Shown here piece by piece: positions 1 through 11,984 of a stretch of DNA of 42,439 nucleotides (position 1 is its first letter; each line of letters opens with the position of its first letter). A program made the translations under genes and the position numbers. A model generated the notes under the pieces. The model saw only the letters and a program-made list of their open reading frames with translations. It ran no database searches and had not been told where the DNA came from. This stretch comes from Conidiobolus incongruus B7586 (lineage: Eukaryota > Entomophthoromycota > Entomophthoromycetes > Entomophthorales > Conidiobolaceae). The stretch is from contig JNEM01013042.1 in assembly GCA_000697335.1 (NCBI GenBank), positions 1-42,439 of the forward strand. Reading direction: 5' to 3'.

Positions 1-814
1 TATTATTAAATTATTAATATTATAGGTTAAAACTATATTTATCTAATTTATTTACTATCTTAAAATAAATCATAGTAATATTTATTTTATTCTCAGAACT
101 ATGGTAATATTTGATTTTTATAATAAAAATATATTGAAATTTATTTTAAATTATTGGTTTTTTATTTATTGATTACAAACATTTTTAAACCTATTTCAAA
201 AAATTCCTATATCGGGAAACTTAAAGTCATATTAACTCAATAATAAATAATTCTATTATTTAATAATTGATGGTTTTTTTGAATATTATGTTATAATATA
301 CATATTCTGTAATAGTTTTTTAATATAAATAATGAATGATAAATTTCTATTTATTAATTAAAATCAATAGGTTTAGGCTTATTCTTTAAAATCCAAACAA
401 TATATTTTAAATTTATTTTATCAAATATATATATACTGTCAGCTAGATTAAATTTAAAAATTCAAATATATATTTTTTCTAATATTTTAAAAACTTGATT
501 ATATTTTGATAATTAAAAAATCCTGGAAATTTTATATATAAAAACAATCAAAATATAATATTTATATAAAGATAGTTATATTTAAGAATTTCTCAAAATT
601 ATATAATCAAGTTTTTTTATTATTTAGTATTCATAATTCTTAAGTTAATATATGATATATATTGTTTATTAACCTAATATAAAATAGTATCTTTAAAATT
701 ATACTTTGATTTATAATCATTAATATTATTTGATTTTTCATGTTAACATATCTTAAATGGAGGAAGTTTCATCAATAAAAATAATATTTCTTAAATCAAA
801 CTCAATAATGATTT
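1..814. other. AT-rich intergenic, no gene seen
   Basis: The stretch is almost entirely A/T with stops in all frames at short intervals. I see no RNA gene, no clear repeat relationship to the mariner copies and no codon-like composition. The G+C rises only near 760-814, next to the relic that follows. Confidence 0.6.
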
Positions 815-1376
815 TTAATTAGGGTTCTCAGTTATATTAGATTTAATAAGAGAAAATGTAAGAAGATTAGTAATGGGGGTCATTACCAGATCCAGGATTT
901 CATCTCGATAGTCAGAGATATAGTTGACTATGTGCACTACAATCTTGGCGGCCACGAGGACTGGATGGGTCTCAATGGCTAGACAGTTAGGTTCATTAGA
1001 CAAAATCAATTGCAAACCAGACAAATTAGAACGAATAAGGGCCATAGTGTAAATTTACACGGCGATGAATGAAATAAAGGTTGTGATAAAACTGAGTTTC
1101 ATTAATTTGAGAAATATACTGAATAAAATAAATTTAAATGGGGTAAAAGTATATACTTGATAACATGCTAGAATTGAGGAATCACCCTTGGAAGTGCTGT
1201 AGGCAATTAAAGGGGATATTTGATAATAGAGGTGTAGTTTTGATCAGCAAAATCAAAGATTCTGTTATCATGATAGAAGTTATCAGTATATTTAAAGTGT
1301 ATTTAGGAGTCTTTGGGGTGTGACCAGATAATGGTGTATCCATATGATGGTTCACTGAACTAGCTCTTTGTTCCAT
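815..1376 (-). pseudogene. Relic (or unusual gene) of a small hydrophobic protein
   Basis: G+C is visibly higher than in the flanks. One minus-strand reading starts with ATG at 1376 (MEQRASS...) and is open for 64 codons to a stop at 1182. It contains a hydrophobic segment (NILITSIMITESLILLI). A GT...AG intron at 1185-1119 (67 bp, pyrimidine-rich TTTTATTCAG end) would join it in frame to the stretch around ATG 1102. That stretch reads MKLSFITTFISFIAV, which looks like a signal peptide or membrane helix. The frame then meets one TAA at 1057-1055. Beyond it the same frame stays open for 80 codons to 815 (ending ...SNITENPN). A single CAA-to-TAA transition would explain the stop. Alternatives are a secreted protein starting at 1102, or two unrelated short ORFs. 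PITNLLTF near the C-terminus loosely resembles the PVTNPCFVLFF of the receptor at 4389, so it may be a decayed relative, but this is weak. Family not recognised. Confidence 0.4.
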
Positions 1377-1752
1377 TTTAACTAGAGGAACACAATGGGT
1401 AGTAATATATGCTTTATTTATTATAATGAGATTATTTCATCTTAATATATAAATCAAATTTATTTCACTAGCAATTATGATTATTATTAACATTGATTAT
1501 ATTAATTGGTTGATTGAAAAAATTCAATATCTTTAAGATCTGTATTGATCTATTTTCCAAATTAGAATCAATATATTATTATTAATATATAAAAGGATTG
1601 TAATTATTAATATATCAAAAAATCCTTAATTTCAGGAAATAGATATATTCTTTTTTTAAAACATTTGCTCAAAATAATAATTGGGTCAATTTTGGTTTAA
1701 AAAGGTTCAATAGTATTTAGTAAAAATATACTGATAATAATTTTATCAATTT
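1377..1752. other. AT-rich spacer, no gene seen
   Basis: Short AT-rich spacer between the small-protein relic and mariner copy A. It holds only scattered stops and AT words; it could include the promoter of the relic, but no TATA-like element stands out. Confidence 0.5.
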
Positions 1753-1754
1753 TA

Positions 1755-1865
1755 TTACCATAGAATTAAAGAAATGGGAAATATTTTAATTTCTGATTTT
1801 TCAAACATATTATTAGTTTCAAATAAAAAAATATATACAAAACAAATAGGAAAATAAATAGTTTT

Positions 1866-1902
<37 letters not shown>

Positions 1903-3077
1903 ACTTTTTTGATTAAAAAAATAATTTTTTAAAATTAGTTGTTTAATTTAATCATATTTAAACTAAATAGTAACCATCAAAAGTTTTTTATTTTAGTATT
2001 AGTAAAGCTTAACTATAAACTCTCTAAAATCATTTAAAATTTACAAGTAGCTTTTAGTAATTAAGTATTATTTAAATTAACAATTTATTGCTAGGTAAAT
2101 TATTTTAAAGCTAGGAAAGAAATTACCCAAAACCTATTAAAATCTAAAAGATTAATTTCAACTATTACTTTTTTAATTGTTAATAAAATGAAAAAATATA
2201 TTGAAAAGCACCTTTTTATTTTAGTTAGAGAATTATTAAGATACTTTAATATTAGTTATATAAGTATTTTGTATATATTAAAGTTTAAATTAAAATTAAT
2301 TAATAAAAATATAAAATAAATACCTTATAATTTAACTAAAACTTAAAAAAAATAGAGTAGCTATTGCTAAACAAAACTTATTAAGATATAACTAGAAACT
2401 AAAGCTTTTACAGTAAATTATTACAATTAATGAATTTTAAATTTTTTTATATAATCTTTTACTAAAATATAAATTAAAATATTAAATTAAGTTAAATCAA
2501 CCCCCTCTATAAATTCCTTTAAATAAATACTTTATTGATAAATGAATATTAATTGTTGTAATAGATTATAATAACATATGCTATTTTTATTTAGTTTCTA
2601 AAAGAAAATTAATTAATAGTAAACTTTATATTTTTTTTAAATAAAACTATTTCTAATTAGTATTCTCAATATAATTTTAGAAAACCTATTATTTTACATG
2701 ATAATTACAAAATATATAAATTTAAAGTTATGAAAAACTTTTTAATTAAAAATAATTGGAAAAAACTACTATATCTAGTATATTCTTTAAATTATAACCT
2801 ATGTGATTATAATTGTTTTAGGCAATTAAAAAACTAGCTTATAAGAAAGAAAATTTCTACAGGAAAATTTAATTGGTTTATAAAACATTAAATTTCAGTC
2901 TTTAATAAAAAGAACTATTTTTTAAGTGTTAGATCTTTGCTAAAAGTATAGCAAAAAGTTATTAGAAATAAAAAAACTATTAATTTTATAATATATATTT
3001 TTTTTTATTTTTTATATATTAATATATTTATTTTTTTTCAATTGCAAAAAATTCCCATAATTTAAATTACAAAGTAA
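1755..3077 (+). mobile_element. Mariner element copy A, full length, decayed
   Basis: The element is 1323 bp, begins TTACCATAGAATT and ends in the near-inverse ...AATTACAAAGTAA. Both terminal repeats share an ATGGGAA core, and the element is flanked by TA on each side (1753-1754 and 3078-3079), the standard mariner target duplication. Length and ends match copies C and D. The transposase runs left to right: a helix-turn-helix region near 2170-2320, then a C-terminal region near 2700-2950. That region aligns with the mariner HDN...H and HPPYSPDLAPSDY blocks; a CDY triplet carries the third acidic residue. Many in-frame stops make it non-autonomous. Its 5' untranslated part carries a (TA)n run at 1870-1899. 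It is a plain DNA transposon with no capsid or envelope genes. Confidence 0.9.
1870..1899. repeat. (TA)n microsatellite inside mariner copy A
   Basis: About 15 TA units. The same run, shorter, lies at the matching place in mariner copy D (13950-13972), so it belongs to the element rather than to the site. Confidence 0.9.
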
Positions 3078-3236
3078 TATTAAATTAAAAATAATTTTGA
3101 TTGATTTTGCAAGGTATATATTAAATATACTAACTTTAAAAAGCCTAATCAATATGATTAGTTTAGAGCTATGTCATTATTAAGATAAAATTCAAATTTA
3201 TTAAAATTCTAAGAATTCAAAATTTAATTATTCTGT

Positions 3237-3700
3237 TTATTGTTTAATATAAGGCAGTGATTTTGGGGGAGCAATAGCTTTTGCTAAGAGTGGGAAAAGT
3301 ATGGCCTTATTGAGGGTGATCAACCATAAAAAGTCCTGAATGAAGTACTTTTCAGGGTTAGAATCAACTTGGATCAGGCTTAAACCAAGAACTCTGTTAA
3401 AAGTAATTATCTCACGCTTGCGATTTTAAGGTGAATATTGCAATTTGTGACTAAGAAAAAAGGAGATATTACACTTTAGAAGGTAAAGAATAATACAAAG
3501 TTTATTATTCTAATTGAAAACTATTTTTATACCAGTAAATAAGTGGCTCATTTCGACTATAAATTCATGATGGAATACTTGTCTGTTTCGTGCTTTACTT
3601 GCTCATTTCACTATTTCTCAGTTTATTGAAGAAACAAAAGTTCTTGGAATGGGGAAAGTTACTCCGATATTAATCATGAAATTTTTGTTAATTAGTGAAT
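3237..3700 (-). pseudogene. Degraded host-gene relic, family not recognised
   Basis: G+C is raised compared with the flanks. On the minus strand one frame is open from 3425 to the TAA at 3239-3237 (62 sense codons). It contains a hydrophobic, helix-like piece (FIQDFLWLITLNKAILFPLL) followed by AKAIAPPKSLPYIKQ. Further upstream on the same strand, about 3540-3690, another recognisable coding-like stretch occurs (INIGVTFPIPRTFVSS... and FIVEMSHLFTGIKI) but is broken by at least two stops. I read it as the 3' end of an old gene, possibly a membrane protein. No start, no splice model and no family could be established. An alternative is an exon of a live gene with unseen introns. Confidence 0.35.
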
Positions 3701-4333
3701 AAATTAATGCTTTGAAATCAAAATTCGATTTAAGGTAAATAAAGCCTGATTGTTTTATTAAATTTCCAATAAATTAATGTACAATTTAATAATGAATATT
3801 CGCGAAAATATCTTCTTCAAAGCTATTTCTAAATATATTGAATTGTGATGAAATATATAATAAATTCATTAAATTGGGTAAAATCATGGCAATCCTTGAA
3901 TACTCGAAATTTGATATAACTATTTTTTAAATAATAATTAATTTGGAGGCTATTAAGGGTATTATATTTCAATATGGTTCTCCTAGTATTGTTAGAAAAA
4001 AGTATGAAATACAATAGAATATATTTAAACGTATTTCAAAATTTAACTGATAAATATAAGAATTCATCAACACATTTAATTATTCACAATCATGTGATAA
4101 TTGACTGAATATGAATATTAATAGTGTAATGGATTTTTTATAGGAATTGATTTGCCCTTTAAAATCATTAAACCAAAGAAGGTATGATGAAATTGAGGAA
4201 ACTATTATGATTAGAGGAATTTATTCGGTCAAATCAATATTTTTGCTTCATTAGTGGGTAAATTAACAAGATTTAAACATCATTTTACCAAAATATTCAT
4301 TTAACCCAAAGTTAATATTTTCTTGTAAATTGA
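3701..4333. other. AT-rich upstream region of the receptor gene
   Basis: No supportable gene. A minus-strand open stretch of 61 codons at 3829-4014 has AT-driven composition and is not convincing. The last 60 bp lead into the TATA motif of the receptor gene. Confidence 0.5.
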
Positions 4334-4341
4334 TATAAATA
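4334..4341 (+). promoter_or_regulatory. TATA box of receptor gene
   Basis: TATAAATA followed by GGAG, 48 bp upstream of the ATG at 4389. The motif is a good match to the consensus and its distance agrees with TATA motifs before three other genes here. In so AT-rich a sequence, chance matches are common. Confidence 0.5.
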
Positions 4342-4388
4342 GGAGTTCAACCCTGAATTGAAAAACGTTTTATTACATTTTTTCAAAA

Positions 4389-5480
4389 ATGACTCAAAAT
4401 CAATATCAAGGCAAGCTGGGAGCTGGTGTCCTGGCTATGGATATTATTGAAATTATTGCAGCGACCATTGCCATTTTGGTTAATTGTTTAACTTTATATA
4501 TATTAGTAGTAAGGATGAAATTGAAACAGTGCGATACCGTGCAGTCCTTTTTCGTTTCAATATTCGATATTGTTTTCTCGTTATTCACTGCTATAAATTG
4601 TATCTGTCTTTGGGGTACTGACCACACCTTGATATTAGAGAACGGCATTTATAGTCAAATTATTGGTTACATGTTCTTTACTTTGGGCAGTTGTGTGATG
4701 GATAGTGTGATGATCCTATCATTAATTAGATATTTAGCTATATATCGTCATATTCAATTTGGCAACTTGGTATGGATCATAGTTACAGTGATACTAACTG
4801 TTTTTAATTTTGCGGTTGGGATAAACTCTGTGATTCAGAAGAATTTCGCTGTACAGCCTAGCTTAAAATTTAGTGCTATTGAATTTAGTTTTGAAAAGCA
4901 TTGGGAGAATAACTTTTACTATTGCGTGTTTTGGATTAAATTAGTAATTAATGTGCTGGTTATTTCATTTTCTTACTTTTATATATCAGTTTATTATTAT
5001 CATTATTTAAAAAATTACAACAATACCGATAATCTTAACAATTATCATAATCACAGTAATTCTGATATTGAAAAGAGTTCAAAATATACTCACAATGAGT
5101 ATAATCCATATCAAAGCGAAACTTATCCCAATTCTGAGAGTATAGAACTGAATTTCAGAGATAAGAGAATAGCGCCTGAGCCTACAGATGCCGCATCTGA
5201 ACTCCATCGTTATAGTACCACGAAGCTTATTAGAAGTACCCTATCCAAATTGTATATAATGATAGCTATATATCTGATTGAACTGATACCATTTTTCTTA
5301 TGTCAAACAATATTCAAATTTTTTCAAATTCCCATCTCTCCCATATTCGATAGTGTATCATCTCTTTTAACTCATTTGGTTCCAGTAACCAATCCATGCT
5401 TCGTATTATTCTTCCACTTCGAAACTTATCAGGAGTTAATTAGTACACTAACCATATTATATTATAAATTTTTTAATTGA
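4389..5480 (+). CDS. Rhodopsin-like (family A) seven-helix receptor
   Basis: Single-exon gene for 363 residues, predicted to act in the plasma membrane as a G-protein-coupled receptor; the ligand is unknown. Seven hydrophobic helices are visible at about residues 19-42, 52-75, 89-117, 126-148, 178-203, 286-311 and 320-343. Helix 3 ends in SLIRYLAIY (Arg114), in the place of the family A E/DRY motif but without the acidic residue. Helix 7 carries PVTNPCFVLFF (Asn335-Pro336), matching NPxxY with Phe for Tyr. The third intracellular loop (about 205-285) is long, polar and Asn/Tyr/Ser-rich, as expected of a G-protein-coupling or phosphorylated loop. The ATG at 4389 is the first in frame after a TATA motif. 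AATAAA follows the stop by 14 bp. A broken paralogue lies at 15160-16191, so the family has duplicated locally. Family A receptors are known in Conidiobolus-like fungi but rare in other fungi. Receptor class is fairly sure; function is not. Confidence 0.85.
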   Translation: MTQNQYQGKLGAGVLAMDIIEIIAATIAILVNCLTLYILVVRMKLKQCDTVQSFFVSIFDIVFSLFTAINCICLWGTDHTLILENGIYSQIIGYMFFTLGSCVMDSVMILSLIRYLAIYRHIQFGNLVWIIVTVILTVFNFAVGINSVIQKNFAVQPSLKFSAIEFSFEKHWENNFYYCVFWIKLVINVLVISFSYFYISVYYYHYLKNYNNTDNLNNYHNHSNSDIEKSSKYTHNEYNPYQSETYPNSESIELNFRDKRIAPEPTDAASELHRYSTTKLIRSTLSKLYIMIAIYLIELIPFFLCQTIFKFFQIPISPIFDSVSSLLTHLVPVTNPCFVLFFHFETYQELISTLTILYYKFFN

Positions 5481-5494
5481 TTTATTAATTATAT

Positions 5495-5500
5495 AATAAA
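5495..5500 (+). promoter_or_regulatory. Poly(A) signal of receptor gene
   Basis: AATAAA 14 bp after the stop codon, in the usual position for a fungal polyadenylation signal. The AT-rich context lowers its weight. Confidence 0.4.
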
Positions 5501-7961
5501 ATATTATTGTAGAAATTTCACTAATAATTGAATAAAATAATATTAATGAATTTTACATAAACGGTGTATATGCTCTATTATTTAGTGATAACCCAAATTG
5601 ATAATTAATTCATCACCTTGTTATTCAAGTTCAATTAATCCGGTGATGAATTGAATATGGTTTATACTAATCAGCCTTTTATTGTTATCAGAAACCATTA
5701 TTAACGTATTAATTTGGATTTCAAAAATCCATTGAATCAAGTAAGAGTATCAACAGCTTGTTTCAGGATATCTAAAATACTGTTCAATCTTTACAAACTT
5801 AGAACGGTTATATTGGAGAATCAACTAAAATATTCTCTCATTTGGCCAATACACATTTCCTTAAATTCAAGTTGGTTCACATTTGATCGATTGCAAAAAA
5901 TTTATGGTGAGGGTTGAAAAAAATATATGCTTGAAATATTTAGATTTCCTATGGGTATATTTCAGTTATATTTCACCGAATATCAAAGATATTTCAATTT
6001 TGGTTAAAAATTCCTAAGGTTTGACCAACAAAATACCACAAAACAAATTCTATGTTAAGGAAAAATGTCGAAATCAATATCAACTGATATTTTTAATAAG
6101 TCAGGCCAAGCTATATGTTTTTTGAGCCTGAAAAATGAATTTGTCTTTTTCAAAGCAAATATTGAAATTATTATTTTTTTTGTTTATGTAAGGACTTAAG
6201 AATATACCTTATTAAAACCTTATCTCAAATATAAATTAGAGTATAAATTATATAATTTTTTATATTTTATAAATGTAATATTAATCCTATATTTGACGTT
6301 TAGTGAACAGATGGATTTTTTGAAGATACTAAAATATTTTATATATATCTAAAATTGTAAAAACTAAGGCTAATATTATTTTCATGAAACATAGAGTGTT
6401 TCTAAAAACTGAAAGAACTAGGTTAACTCATACTCTAAAACTGAAATAATTTATGTAAAGATATGGTGCGATTTCAAAACAATCTCAAGCAAGATAATTA
6501 ATATAAAAAATAATAATATAAAAAAAGAAAGAATAGAGAATATAGAGTAGGGATATGAAGTCATTAGAAGCAACAATCAAATAGTAATGATCACACCAAA
6601 ATTCAGGAATTTTCCATAGATTAAAACTAAATTCAACAAGACCACAAGAGAAAATTAGAATAATTCAATGATGAAATGGAAATCGTTTTTCTATGGTATT
6701 TAATCTGAGATAATTAATAATAATTAATATTTTCATAACTTTGAATTGTGAAGGAATAGTTTGAGGAACACTGTCGCTTTATCCATATATTCAATATAGC
6801 CTAAGTTTTAAATAACATTTTTTATATTTAGTTGAATATGAATAAATGTTGATTTTAATAAGAAAACACAATAAAATATATTAAGTCATTGAAAAATTAT
6901 ATCACTGAAAACTTTAAAATTCATAATATTTTTTGGCACAATTGAATTTAAGATACATTCTTTTGTCAGAGAGCTTTTATTGTATATTTCAAGTCGAGAA
7001 GGGTCAATATACAATTCTTTATGAATTGTTAATATTCTTTAATATTTTATATTATAATCTTATTAAATTAGAAATTTCAACCATTTCTTGAGATAACTAT
7101 GATATAAAATGCTATCCATATCCTAAATCAATGCATTGATTAAAATTAATAATTTAATTTAATTTAATTTCAATATTTTTAAATTTTATATAATATCAAA
7201 GTTAAAGTGTTCAAAAATTTAGCTATGGGTTTCAATATTAAATACTCAAAATATAGAATTATCATCCAAAAATATATGAGTGTTATAAAATCATAATATA
7301 ATTTGATCGAAATAATAGGTTATAATTGAATCTTGGATATTAGATATATTGAAATAGTTGATTTCATAATTTGAGAATATTTTTACCAAAGATGTGAAGA
7401 GAAAATTATATAATCTTTGGAAAGGAAATAAAATAATTAACTTATAATATATAAAGATAAATATATTTCTCAATATAATCCAGTAGATATTGGGAATGCA
7501 TGAATAATGATGGTGATATTTGTTACTATTGGCTGATTAGATAAAGTTATATTTCTTCTAGAAAATATATATATTTGATATAGGTAATTCTAATTAAGGT
7601 ATTATCTATTTTAGAACCAAATTATATTCTTATATATTATATCCTCTTTGAAACTTTTAGCTTTAATATACCTGGTTTTCTTCAAATATTATTATTCAAT
7701 AACTCAAATATTAATGGTTATATAAAATATCTGGTTATTGAATGAAAGTTTTATTTTTTTCCAATTATTAATATTAATATATTAAATTAAGCTTAACTCA
7801 AAAGTTAACTATAAGGAGGAAATCTCTTATTTCATACCATCTATATTTCATAATATAATATACTTCCTCTATTATATTTTCTTATCATTATTCATCATTT
7901 TTGAATCAATTGAATTGTTGTTTTATAACTTTAGGAATATATTCAATGAATTGATATAATA
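5501..7961. other. Long AT-rich stretch with one weak coding-like patch
   Basis: No gene can be supported. Around 5700-5920 G+C rises and one plus-strand frame is open for about 70 codons (ends ...FDRLQKIYGEG). It lacks an ATG and has no recognisable family, so it may be a gene relic or chance. From 5920 to 7961 I see only AT-rich sequence with short homopolymer and TA runs. Confidence 0.5.
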
Positions 7962-9210
7962 TTAAGCTGATATAAATGGGAGATTCTTTAATTTCTGAAT
8001 ATTTAAATATATTATCATTATTTAAAAAAATCATATATAAATGATAAATTATTGTATATTTTCAAGCTTTATATATATATGTATATATTCATTAATAAAT
8101 TCTATTTAAAGACTTATATTATAATTCTGTTATATTTTATAAGCTACTGGTAAATTTTAAATTATTTTAAAAGAATTATGATAAATTATTAGTAAAATTA
8201 AAAATTTTTAATAATTACTATCTTATTAAGAAAAACTATATTTTAATCTATTTTTTATTATTAGGTAAATAATTTCAAAGTTAAAAAAACTATATAAAAT
8301 TTTGAAAATTTATTGTATTAACTATAATTATTATTTTTTAAATCTTTATAAAGTTAAGAATATATCATTAAGCTCAATTTTATTTAAATAGCTATTCGGA
8401 TAATTTAATAACCATTATAAAGTAGATTATTTATAATTTAATTTAGATTTATTTTAATAGTATAACTAGAAAATATATCCTTTAATATTTAACCAAATTC
8501 GAAACCAAACTATAATAGCTATAGATAAATAAAATCTTTAAAATTACAACTATCAACTTGGGTTTTCATTAATAATCATTATAATATATAAATCATGAAT
8601 TATTTTTTATAATCTTATATTAAAATATAAATCAAAATATTATGTTCAAACAAAACTAATTTAAATTCTAATAACTAAATATTTTATTAATTATCAAATC
8701 ATATATTATATTGGATTATAATATCATATAATACTTTTATTTAGTTATTGAATTATAATTAATTAATAAAAGACCTTATATTTTATTTAAATTATATTAT
8801 TTTTAGTGTTCTTGGTATTATTAGAGAATTTTAATATAATTATATAATAATTATATAATATAAAAAGCTACAATTATAAAGTTTGTTATTATTATCAATA
8901 ATTGTTAAAAATTATTATATCTAGTATTTTCATTTAATTATAATTGTTTGGGCTATTAAAAAAATATAACTCTGAAAAAATTTTTACAATAAAATTAATT
9001 AGTTTATTTTATATCAAGTTGCAATTGTTAATAACATGGTCTATTTTTTAGGTGTTAGATATTTGCCAAAAATATAGCAAAAAGTTATTAATAATAAAAC
9101 AAATTATTGATTTTATAATGAATATCTATATTTGTAAATTATATATCAATTATTATATTAATTTATTTTCGATAGAGGTTATCATTTAGAGTTGAATAAG
9201 TAGGCAAAAT
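7962..9210 (+). mobile_element. Mariner element copy B, old and rearranged
   Basis: It is collinear with copies A and D but much more diverged. The left end (about 7977, GGGAGATTCTTTAATTTCTG) matches their GGGAAATATTTTAATTTCTG. The middle (8260-8290) matches the ATTAGGTAAAT...TTTCAAAG block. The right part (9045-9110) matches the GTGTTAGAT.TTTGCC.AAA.TATAGCAAAAAGTTATTA block that closes the transposase. Neither terminal repeat nor TA duplication is clear, so the ends are approximate. A segment of about 80 bp at 8145-8225 matches the other copies only in reverse complement, which implies a small internal inversion. No meaningful reading frame remains. Confidence 0.7.
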
Positions 9211-11982
9211 AAATGTCAATGAGAGATAGGAGAATGATTTTTTTAATTGTATATTAAACAAAAAAATATCATTGGCATGTAATTTCATATTACTGAAGCT
9301 AAATATAAAAAAGTACTTAAGCTATGATAGATAATTGTTTTTCAATTTGAAGATTTAAAGTATTGTATTTTGTTAAATTATATAATCAGGTATTGCTGAT
9401 AATTAATTTATATATACATATATTATATAAATATCATAAAATTAATACAAACCTATCATCACAGTTTTCGATAATCATAATTTCCGTTTTGAATCTTAAT
9501 ATTATTACTAGCAAATAATATCATTTTATAAATTTATATTTGACATTAATATATCCAAATTTGAATTACTTCGAATACTGTATAATATAACGGTATAAGT
9601 TTATATATTCTCTCTAAATTATTTCAAATACTTAATATATTATTTTTTATCATAGAATATTTCGAATTTGTTGCATTTGAATATTTTTCTTAAACAAAAT
9701 TTCTGAAATTAAAATCTGTATTTAAAAACATTAAATTTATAAAATATATATTATAATTTAATCATATATATGTATTTTTTATACAATCTATCAAGTATTT
9801 TACAGTGATTGTTATTTTAAATAATTTAAACTTCACATATATTTTATGCTGTTTTATTTTCTCTACAAGCTGATAATTAGAAAGATCTTTTAATAAGAAA
9901 AAAAATTTTATAAATTAATTTAAATTTGGACCAATTCATAAATGGATTTATCTTTTATTCAAGTTATGATTCATTTATAATTGAATTAATCCAGTGTTAG
10001 TTAAATTTGACCATCCTTGTCTGAGCATTGCATGAAGCCCTGTGGCCCTAAAAATACACTTTAACACCAGTCCTAGATGACTGAATTAGTTGTTAAATAA
10101 TAAATTAATTTCTTTTGTAATATTTATATTTTAATCCGCCTTTATATATTATTAAAAACTTTTAAAAAGACCAATAGTTCTGGGTTATAAGTATGAATAC
10201 CATAGATTACCATTTGATTTATAAATGCAATATTTGTCATAATTAAATTACACCAAGTGCATTTACTTATTTAATTAAATATACATTATTCAAACTTATC
10301 ACAATACCATCCTAATGTTACTCTAGTATTTTTAATACAAAACAATTTACTCGCATTTTTCGAATCCCCAATTCATAAAATACTAAGGTATTATTTACAT
10401 ATTAATTTGGTAAGTTTTTGGTATTCTATTTATAAGTTTCTGATACTTATCCCGTAATTCCTAGTTATTGTTTCTTATAAATTTTTATGGTGAATATCCT
10501 TTTAAAGCAACTTATTGAAATTTGCAATCATATTAAACAATATTTAATCCTTCAAATACTTTTTTTTTGTTATTATTAAATATACGAAAAAATTATTTGC
10601 TTTGAAATCGTATATCAGGTTTAAAAGCTAGAATTTCTTGTTGATATTTATTTTACTCAAAAGCTTAATTATAATTTGGAATAATATCATTAAATATAGA
10701 TAATATAATACCTTGTTATTTTAAGGAAATATTCATTATTAGCATTCTTTGGTATTGATTATTTTATTTGAATTACATAAATAATCAATTTGAGCATTCT
10801 TTTATTACTTACATTTAAATTTTTTTAATATAGTATATTTGACAAATTATATATTATTTTTAATAATTAAAAAAGTAGTAATAATTATTAATTTATATTT
10901 TTAAAACCATCATTGTTAGTATATTTGCTTTTCAATTCGTTTTATTTTCAAATATATAATTTTAATTATTATTAATAAAAGGTTTCTAATAACTCAAATA
11001 TACTATTCCTAATGATTTTAAAAATATTTTTAAATATATGGGTTATAAAAAGCTTAATTAAAATAGTTTTTTATTGTATTTCCTTATATGCTTTTCTGTT
11101 AATAAGTTATTTTGTTATTTATATGTTTATTTAAATATTATCTTTTATTAATGATTATATTATATTTACAAATCACTAAAATACTCTCTATATAATTCAT
11201 ACTATATCTATGATATTTTAATTATAATAAATTTAGCTTAATTATTCAATCATTAATTTGTATAATTATAGCGATATAAAAGTTTATATATTAATAATTA
11301 CAAAAACAATTTCATTCTATTTTATTCTGATTTGGCTTAAATATAATAAAAATTTTAAAAGGATATTAATTTAATATCCTATTAATAGTATATTTAAAAA
11401 TATTCTTGAGGTATCGAGTCTATTTTTTTTTAATTTTATTTTAATCTAATAAAAATAATCTTGAATAATATTTTTGGCTATTTTTTTGAGCTATATATAT
11501 ATATTTAATAGTATTAAAGATAAGAATATATTTACATCCACCCGGAGATTTTAAAATCTTAAATTTTTAAGTTTTATTCTATTTTCGAGCTTTATTAATA
11601 ATATTTAGAGTGTTTTTATATACTTAAAGGTAAAACATAGCCAAAATTGCTTATATTAAATTAAAGATATTTATAATATATTAAATTCTTTAGTATTTAA
11701 GGATAAGAAATATTTCAAGATAATATCATACTATTTATATTATAAATGAAAATATATAATCCTTGATTAAATAATAACAGGTAATTTTTACAATAATGTA
11801 AATTATGGAAATATTATTTCCTAACCTTATAATGTTTGATGAACATATATATTTATATTAACTTAATTGATTTTGAATATATTTTGAAAATAATGTAAAT
11901 AATTATAATTAAAATTTATTAATATCAGGTAAATTTTATTAAACCTTCTATTGAATTAATAACATAGTCAAAATTTTTCAAG
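9211..11982. other. AT-rich intergenic, no gene seen
   Basis: About 2.8 kb with stops everywhere in all frames. One small patch at 10010-10085 has clearly higher G+C (GCATGAAGCCCTGTGGCCC region) but no open frame or RNA fold I recognise. The remainder is A/T runs and short TA repeats. Confidence 0.5.
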
Positions 11983-11984
11983 TA

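Noticed and set aside
5714-5917. 67-codon plus-strand frame downstream of the receptor gene
   Set aside because: No ATG start, no recognisable family and no splice partner; kept only as a coding-like patch in the gap description.
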